Shown here in pieces: positions 53,943 to 63,200 of a stretch of 64,000 nucleotides of DNA. The DNA lies in assembly GCF_024666525.1 (NCBI RefSeq), contig NZ_CP088294.1, positions 3,472,001 through 3,536,000 on the forward strand. Reading direction: 5' to 3'. The stretch comes from Pseudomonas sp. J452 (lineage in GTDB: Bacteria > Pseudomonadota > Gammaproteobacteria > Pseudomonadales > Pseudomonadaceae). Position 1 is the first letter of the stretch. Each line of letters starts with the position of its first letter. A program made the position numbers and the translations under genes. Under the pieces are notes generated by a model. That model saw only the letters and a program-made list of their open reading frames with translations, had not been told where the DNA came from and made no database searches.

Positions 53943-54290
53943 ATGAAGGGACTCAGAAAGCTCGCTCTTTCCTGCTGCCTTGTGGCCTGCAGTTCGGCAG
54001 TTTCCGCAACGGAAATGGCTGGGAATCTGCTCAAGCCTGATCTGCTTGTTTATTCCGGTATCGCGAGTCTTGGTCTGGATCAGGCCGTCGATCGCGGTCG
54101 CTCGGATACGCGACTGCCATGGGTCATCAGTACCCCAATGTTTTCTCAAAGCTTCCTTCATGAAGATGCCGGGCGATCCTTCGTCTTGGGTCGTAAAGAG
54201 TCACGCCTGCCGCCCATGCGTGTGCGGTCTGCGGATGAACTCGCAAGCAATGAAGCAGCTCCGGTGATGTTTGTTAAGGAGGCCCTATGA
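53943..54290 (+). CDS. Small exported protein preceding the giant gene
   Basis: 115 residues starting MKGLRKLALSCCLVACSSAV, a signal peptide, possibly a lipoprotein (LVAC-S). The mature part includes LLVYSGIASLGLDQAVDRGR and SFVLGRKESRLPPMRVRSAD; it is short and without a recognised fold. Its stop overlaps the giant gene's ATG (ATGA). Confidence 0.6.
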   Translation: MKGLRKLALSCCLVACSSAVSATEMAGNLLKPDLLVYSGIASLGLDQAVDRGRSDTRLPWVISTPMFSQSFLHEDAGRSFVLGRKESRLPPMRVRSADELASNEAAPVMFVKEAL

Positions 54291-57200
54291 ACGGATTGGC
54301 ATTAGCCCGTTACCTGCTGCTTGGTGTGGGCCTCGGTCTTGGTTTGCCGGCTTTGGCACAGCAGGTTGTGATCAATAGCAACAGCAGCCTGCCGCAAGAC
54401 AGTCAGCAGTATCAGAGCGATGACGTCATCGTAGATGGCGTCATCCTGACTCTTTCCGGTGCCACCCGTTTCGGCACCCTGACCCTGCGCAACAACGCGC
54501 GTATCACGTCTGCTACCGGTTCCGTTCTGAGTGTGAGCGCTAGCAGCGTTAGCATTGATGCCAGCTCCAGGATCGATGTCAGTGCCAATGGAAATGGCCC
54601 GAACACCGCATCGACCACCAATTACTACGCAGGTGGCAGCTACGGCGGCCGTGGTGGTGGTTACAACGGTACTTATTACTCGCCGGGTACTTATGGTGAT
54701 TTCCGTCTTCCGCGTTCTCTGGGCACGGGAGGGCGATACAACAACGATGCATCCCCGTTTACTCGCGGTGGCGGCGCTCTGGAGTTGGTGGCTGAAAACC
54801 TGAATCTCGACGGTCAGCTTCTCGCCAATGGACAAGCCATCACCGGCTCAACCTACGGTTCGGGCAGTGGTGGTTCGGTGTTGGTGCAGGTCGGTAGCCT
54901 GAACCTGGGGGCTCAGGCCCTTATCCGGGCCGATGGTGGTGGTCATGCAAGCTCGCAGACCTACGGCGGTGGTGGCGGTGGTCGGGTGGCCGTGTATTAC
55001 GCTCAGTTGGCCCAGGGCAGCCTGGAGGGGCGGCTCAGCGCTCGTGGTGGTTTATCGACCCAGGCTGAGCACGGTAGCGCCGGCAGTATTTATCTGAAAA
55101 ACACTCAGAGCGGCAACGAGGAATTGCTGTTCGATAACAGCGGTGTAACCGGTAATGCTGTCAGCAGTTACCTCGATTTGAGTACTGGACCCGCTTTTGC
55201 AGGGACGCTGCGTTTTATCAACGCCAGTGCCTCGTTGCAGGGTGAGCTGGCCTATGACGCCAGTCTGACGGCACAGCGCAGTCTGCACCTTAAGGGAGCG
55301 ACTCTGTATCTTGCCGGCGAACAGGCCTTTTCCCAAATCAGCCTGCAGTCAGCGACGCTCACCACATCGTCATTTGCCGCGCTCAAGCTGCGCGCTGACC
55401 AGATCAGTGTCGATGCCAGCTCCAAGATCGATGTCAGTGCCAAAGGCAATGGTCCGAACACCGCATCGACCACCAACTACTGGGTAGGCGGCAGCTACGG
55501 CGGTTCTGGTGGCGGCTACAACGGTACGTATTACGCGCTACCAACCCGTGGTGACTACCGCCTGCCACGCGACTTGGGTTCCGGTGGACGGCAAGGTTCT
55601 AGTACCAGCAATTGGACGCGTGGTGGTGGTGCCGTGGAGCTGCAGGCCGAAAGCCTGAGTCTCGACGGGCAGATTCTCGCCAATGGACAAACCATCACCG
55701 GCTCAAGCTACGGCTCGGGCAGTGGTGGTGCCGTGTTGCTGCAGGTCGGCAGCTTGAGCCTGGGTGCTCAGGCCCTTATCCGGGCCGATGGTGGTGGTCA
55801 TGCGACCTTGCAGACTTATGGTGGCGGTGGTGGTGGGCGTGTGGCGCTGCATTACCGCGAGCTGGCCCAAGGTAGCCTGGAGGGCCGGCTTAGTGCCCGC
55901 GGTGGTATATCGACCCAGGCCCAGCACGGTGGTGCCGGCAGTGTGTATCTGAAAAGCACCCAGAGCGGCAGCGAGGAGTTGCTGTTCGATAACAGTGGTG
56001 TGCCAGTCACGAATGTTCCCTCCAGTTATCTGAATCTGCTTGCGGGGCCGGCTTTTGTGGGGCCGCTGCGCTTCATTAACGCCAATGCTTCGATGGGGGG
56101 GGAGCTGGCCTATGATGCGGGGCTGACCGCACAGCGCAGTTTGCATCTGAGTGGAGGTTCGCTGAGTTTGACGGGCGAGCAGGCCTTCCAGCAGGTCGTT
56201 CTGCAACAATCTGCGGTTCTCTCCTCGCAGACGGGGACTGCACTCAAATTGCGTGCTGAGCAGGTGAGTGTCGATGCCAGCTCCAAGATCGATGTCAGCG
56301 CCAGAGGCAAAGGTCCGATCACCGGATGGACCACCAACCACTACGCAGGTGGCAGCTACGGCGGTCGTGGCGGCGCTTACAGCAACTATTACTCGCAAGC
56401 AACCTATGGGGATTTCCGCCTGCCGCGCGACTTGGGTACTGGGGGGCGACATAGTTCGAGCACCAGCAACTGGACGCTTGGAGGTGGTGCTCTGGAGCTG
56501 CAGGCCGAAAGCCTGAGTCTCGACGGGCAGATTCTCGCCAATGGACAAACCATCACCGGCTCAGTCTACGGTTCGGGTAGCGGTGGTGCCGTGTTGCTGC
56601 AGGTTGGCAGCTTGAGCCTGGGTGCACAGGCCCTTATCCGGGCCGATGGTGGTGGTCATGCGACCTTGCAGACCTATGGGGGCGGTGGCGGGGGGCGTGT
56701 GGCGCTGCATTACCGTCAACTGGTCCAGGGCACCCTGGACGGGCGTCTCACTGCGCGCGGTGGTTTATCGACCCACGCTCAGGCGGGCGGCGCCGGCAGT
56801 GTGTATTTGAAGAATACCCAAAGCGGCAGCGAGGAGTTGCTGTTCGATAACAGCAGCGTACCCACAACTAATGCCGCTAGCAGTGATTTAAATTTAAGCA
56901 CCGGGTCGGCTTTTGCAGGGCCGCTGCGCTTCGTTAATGCCAATGCTTCGCTGAATGGTGGGCTGGTCTATGACGCCGTTCTGACTGCGAAGCGCAGTCT
57001 GCATCTGAGTGGAGGCTCGCTGAGCCTGGCGGGTGAGCAGGCCTTTGCTCAGGTCAGTCTGCAGTCAGCGACGCTCACCACGCCTTTCAGTGCCGTGCTC
57101 AAGCTGCGTGCCGAGCAGATCAGTATCGATGTCAGTTCCAAGATCGATGTCAGTGAAAAAGGCAATGGTCCGAACACGACATGGACCACCAACCACTACG

Positions 57201-60200
57201 CAGGTGGCAGCTACGGCGGTCGTGGCGGTGCTTACAGCAACTATTACTCGCCAGCAACCTATGGGGATTTCCGTCTACCGCGCGACTTGGGTACTGGGGG
57301 GCGGCATAGCTCGAGCACCAGCAATTGGACGCGTGGTGGTGGTGCTGTGGAGCTGCAGGCCGAAAGCCTGAGTCTCGACGGGCAGATTCTCGCCAATGGA
57401 CAAGCCATCACCGGCTCAGTCTACGGTTCGGGCAGCGGTGGTGCCGTGTTGCTGCAGGTCGGCAGCTTGAGCCTGGGTGCACAAGCCCTTATTCGGGCTG
57501 ATGGTGGTGGGCATGCGACCGGGCAGACCTATGGCGGTGGCGGCGGTGGACGTGTGGCGCTGCATTACCGTCAACTGGAGCAGGGCTCCCTGGACGGGCG
57601 TCTCACTGCGCGCGGTGGTTTATCGACCCACGCTCAGGCGGGCGGCGCCGGCAGTGTGTATCTAAAGAACACCCAGAGCGGCAGCGAGGAGTTGCTGTTC
57701 GATAACAGCGGTGTGCCCACCACTAATGCTTCCTCCAGTTATCTGGATCTACGCACTGGGCCGGCTTTTGCTGGGCCGCTGCGCTTCGTGAACGCCAATG
57801 CTTCGCTAAGTGGCGAGCTCACTTACGACGAACAGGCCACCCCAAATCTGGAACTAGTGCTACAGGCCGCCAACCTGACACTGGCCAATGGCAAGCACAG
57901 CCTGCAGCGCATCCGTTTGCTACAGGCCTCGGTGCTCAACACCTATGTAGGCGCGGCCACACCCCTGAGTGTGAGTGCGGACAGCATCGAGGTTTCAGCG
58001 GATTCCAAAATCAATGCCTCTGAACAGGGCGACCTGCCTTCTCTGGCAGTAGCTACCTATTCTGGTGGCAGCCATGGTGGTTTGGGGGGGCGTTACAACA
58101 ATACTGCGTCGGTGAACCCCACTTTCGGCGATCCATTGCGGCCAATTACCCGAGGTATTGGTGGGAGCAGCAATTCTTCGTCTTATTACACTCGTGGCGG
58201 TGGCGCGCTGTTCCTGTCCAGCCGGGTGCTCGATCTGCAAGGTCAGCTATTGGCCAACGGTGGTGTCCCGCTCACGGGCAGTAATGCCGGCGGCGGTGCT
58301 GGCGGCTCGATTTGGGTCAATACTCAGTTGCTGCGAGGAGGAGCAGGCAGCCGAATCCATGCCAGGGGTGGCGATGCCAGGGGCGTCGGTGGGGCCGGTG
58401 GTGGTGGGCGTATCGCTCTCTATTATGGGCAGCTGGAAAGTTTCGATCCGCTTAGTCAGTTGAGTGTTGCTCCTGGTGCAGGTGTTTATCCGGCTGGCGT
58501 GGGCTCATTGCATCTGGAGAACCACGCCGGAGCCGTGGTGGTACAAGGCAGCACTTTGTCGGAGCTGAGCAAGAAGGCCTTCGATAACTTCACCCTCGAT
58601 TTCAGCACGCCGATCGACGCGACCAGCCTCAATGCGCAAACCTTGCAACTGCAGGGGCCAGAGGGCGCTATTGTGCCGGTACAGTTCAATGTACTGAGCC
58701 CGGTGACCTATCGCGTGCGTCTGCCGCAGATGCTTACGGATGGCGTTTATGAGCTGCGTCTGGCCGGGGTGCGTTCTGCGCAGGGGCTAGGGATGGATCA
58801 GAACGGCAACGGTACGGAAGACGAAGCCGATGACTTCTTCTTCAAGCGTTTCGAAGTTGACCTCACTGCTCCGGCTGCACCCCAGGTCACCGCGCCGTTG
58901 GTGGCTCCTGCCATCAACCAACTGAACGTACGGCAGGTCACCCTTAAAGGTACTCGCGTTGAGCGAAGTGCCATTCTGGTGAACGATGTGGTCAATGTTG
59001 ACCTGGGTGAGGGTGCCTGGACAGTCAGTAATTATCCGCTGCCTGAAGGCACTAGCAGCCTCAAGCTGCAAGTTCGTGATGCCGCTGGCAACCTGTCCGA
59101 AGCGGTAATGCTCAACTTCAGTATCGACAGCACTGCACCGACAGTAAGCAGCTACTATCCCAATTACACTCTATCAAGATGGGCACCCAGTAAGGTTACG
59201 GTTACTTTCACTGAAACCGGTACCGGGCTGGACCTTGGCAATAGCTATCTGACCCTGATGAAGGGCAATCTGGGTATTGCTGGTAGCCTCGCTCTGGAAA
59301 ACAACACCCTGACTCTTATCCCAGGCTCTTCGTTGCTGGAGGGCACTTATACCGCTTACTACCGGTTGCAGGACAAGGCCGGTAACCAGAAGGTCAGCTC
59401 TTTCAGCTTCACTCAGGATTACACCGCGCCGGCGGCTGTTGTTTTGAATGCCTACCCGGCTACCACCACCAACAGCAAGGTGACCCTGTCGGGTACAAGA
59501 GAAAACGGCGCAACGGTCTACATCTACGATGGTGCAGGGGCACCACTAACTTCTATTTGCTGTTCAGGCAGCACATGGGGCTACACCGCTACATTGCTGC
59601 CTGGCGATAACCGCTTGAGCTTCAGGCAGTATGACCAGGCTGGTAACTACAGCCCGCTTTCAGAGGCCCTGATCCGCTTCGATAACCAGGCCCCTGGTCC
59701 GGTGAGCATACTGGCTGACCCCAAGGGCAGCGGTACCGAAGTCAAACTCAGCTGGAGCGGTTACAACGAGGCCGACAACGGCAACGACATCCAGCAGTAC
59801 CGGGTGTACAGCGCCGCCGCCGCTTTCAGCAACATTGCCCAGGCCCAGCAGGTGGCGAACACCAACGCCGGCATCAAACAGATCACCCTGAAAAACCTGC
59901 CGCGGGATCAGCAAGCCTTCTTCGCGGTAGTCGCGGTGGATAAACAAGGTTTGCTCAATCCGCAGGTTCAGGCGGTAGCAGCGACGCCGGATGATGTGCA
60001 GGCGCCGGAAATCCCGGTTTCCCTGCAGGTCGAGACCGGTGCCGAGCATCTGCTGCTCAATTGGCAGGCCAGTGCCAACGCGGCCGGTGACCTCAAGGGT
60101 TACCGCCTCTATGTCGGTGCTGCGGATGAACAGGTTATCGAGCTGCCGCTCAGTGAGTTGGGTGCCGGCCTCAGCTACCGCCTCACCGGCTTGCAGCCAG

Positions 60201-63200
60201 CATCGGCCAACCCCCTGCGTCTGGTGGCCGTCGATAACGACGGTAACCAGAGTGCCGGCCTGAGCAACCCTGGCATCACCTGGCTAAACAACCCGCAAGA
60301 CCTGCAATTGACAGCCTTCTCCAGCCGTTTTGAAGCCAGCTGGCAGGCCGTGACGCCCGCGCCATGGATCGCGGGATATCGCCTGTATGTGGCGGATGCC
60401 CCCTTCACCAGCGTACAGGGCATGCAGCCGCGACTCAGCCTGCAGCCAGGCCAGCTGAGTGGCCAGGTGGCCGGGCTGGAGAACAACAAGGCGTATCACG
60501 TAGCGGTGACGGTGCTCAACGCGAGCAGTGGCGAGAACCCGCAGGTGCAGTCGCAGAGCATCACGCCGGAGGCCGACTCGACGGGGCCGGAGTTGTTGCA
60601 GGTGCTGTGGCGCGGCCCGCAGGGCGACCAGGACCTTGCCGAGGATGATGAACTGCGTCAGCTCGGCGAGCTGCGTCTGCGGGCGAAGGACGAGTCAGGT
60701 ATCGGCCGCATCGAAGTCAGCCTGGCGGGACAATCGCTCGGTCAGATGCAGCCTGCCGGCAGTGACTACCGCCTGCCCTGGGATATCAGCCAGCTAGCCG
60801 ACGACGATTACAGCCTCAGCTTCAAGCTCTATGACACCCTGGATAACCTCAGTGAGGTGAGCCAGGCGGTGGAAGTGGATCTGCTGGCGCCGGGCGCGCC
60901 GCAGATCAGTCTGCAGAGCAAGGCCAGCAGCACCAATCAGGCGCAGCAGGTCTTGCTGGTCACGGGGCAGCCGCTGGCTCGAGCCCGTGTGCAGCTCAAT
61001 GGGCAATCGCTCACCGAGGATCTGGCGCTCTCCGCCCAGGGCGAGGCGCAATGGCCGCTGACCCTGCAGGAAGGCGACAACACGTTGCAGGCGGCGGTGC
61101 GCTTTGCCACCCGCCAGGACTATGGTGACGACAGCCAGTCGCTCAGCGTGGTACTCGACAGTAGCTTGCCCAACGCGCCCACAGGTCTGCAGGCGCAAGC
61201 CAAGGCCCAGGGTCAGGTGCAACTGAGCTGGTCGGCGGTTAACAACGTCAAGGGCTACAACCTTTACGTTTCCGCACAGCCCTTCAGTGCGCTCGAGCAG
61301 GCCGGCGTGAGCAAGATCAACACCGGCGTGCTCTCCGCCCCCAGCTACTCGCACAAGCCGACCAATGACGGCACCTACTATTACCGTGTGGCGGCCGTGA
61401 ATGCCCTGGGCTCGGAAAGTAATCTGTCGGGGCAGCAGAGCGCGGTAGCCGATCGGGTCGCGCCGAAGGTCGAAGAAGCGCTGTACAGCAGCGAGGGCGT
61501 GGTGGCTGCAGATGGCCGCCATGCGCCGGGCCGTATCGAGGTGTCGTTGCGCTTCAGCGAGGCGCTGCGCAATGCGCCGTTCTTCAGCATGGATGTGCCC
61601 GAGGGGGCATCGATCCCCGTGCGCATGGCTCAGGTGGCCAACGATCCTCTGCAATACCGTGGCAGTTTCGACCTGACTGCCTCCGTCCCGGCTGATCTGC
61701 TCTATGCGCGTCTCTCCGCCTATGACGCGGTGGGTAACGAGGGCACCGAGGTCGCCATTGGCAACACCTTGCGTGCCGATACCCGCGGGCCGGATGTCGT
61801 GCAGTTGTCGCTGCTGCCGGAAAGCCCGATAGAAAACCTGGTGGCCAATAACCAGGGGCGTGAGATGCAGGTAATCCTGCGCCTGAGTGATGAGCCGGTT
61901 ACCACGCCGGAACTCAAGCCGCTGCTCAATGGCGAAGCACTCTCCAGCCAGCCAGGCGCCATCAGCCTGAGCAAGGACGGCCAGTCCCAGCCAGGCGCTC
62001 CGGTGTATACCGGCATGTTCCGTTTGCCGGTCGGGGCGGGTCAGGGGCAGATCGATCTATTGAGCTTTGCCTACCAGGCCAGCGATGACCTGGGCAACCT
62101 CAGCCAGCATATTGCGGGCAGTCGGGAGTTCCAGGTGTATCAGGGGCAGTTGCCACCTCTGGCTGTCCCCGATGGCTTGACGGGCAAAGCCCTTCCCGGA
62201 GGGCGAGTCGCCTTGAGCTGGAGGGCCGTCAGCAATGCCGGGGTTTACCAACTCTATCGTCGTGCGGATGCCGATGCGCAGTTCGTGCCACTGGCGCGTG
62301 TGCGTGGCCTCAGCTTCGAAGACAACCTGCCGGAAAGCGGCTTGGGTGATGGTACTTACCACTACCAGCTGACCTCTATCCGCGAGCATGAAAGCAAGGA
62401 GGCCGAGAGCCTGCCCAGTGCCCCCGCGCGCGTGGTGGTGGACAGCACGGCGCCGGGTGCCCCGCGTGAGGTACAGATCGAGCTCAATGGTGCGGGTGTG
62501 GTGCTGCGCTGGTTGGCGCCACAAGAGCCTGGCACCTACACCTACAACCTGTATCGCACCAGTGCTGCAGCCCAGCCGGTTGACCTGAGCGGACAGACAC
62601 CGCTGCAGACCAAGATTCCGGAGCTGATTGCGCTGGACAGTAAACCGTCGGACAGTGCGCGTGGATACACCCTGACGGCGGTGGATGCCGCCGGTAACGA
62701 GTCGCCTCCTGCCGATGTGGTTCAACTGCAGGTCGAATTGCTGCCGGTCAGCGATCTGCGGATCAACCTGCCCGTCGAGGGCGCTCCCAGCTTGAGTTGG
62801 GAACATACCGGTGAGGATGTAGAAGGCTTCAACATCTACCTGGGTGCTGAGGGTTCCCGGCAGAAACTCAACAGCAGCCTGGTGAGCGCGAAGACCTGGC
62901 AAGATCAGGGGGCGAGTCTGCCTCTCAGCGCAGAGCGCCTATACAGCGTGACGGCGGTCGACTCCAATGGGGTCGAGAGCATGCCGCACAGCCTCACGCT
63001 GCCGTTGCTCAGTACCGCCCTGCGGCCTGGGCAAGAGTTCAAGCGCGGCCTGTTCAACCAGCTGTTCTTCCAGGTGGGCAACAATGGCAGCCAGGCCTTC
63101 AAAGGCTTGCGTCTGCAAGTGTTGGTGCAGGTTAACGGTAGCTATCTGACGCATCAGTCCGAGGCCTTTGATGTGCCCGCTGGCGGCCTGAGCGAGGTTC

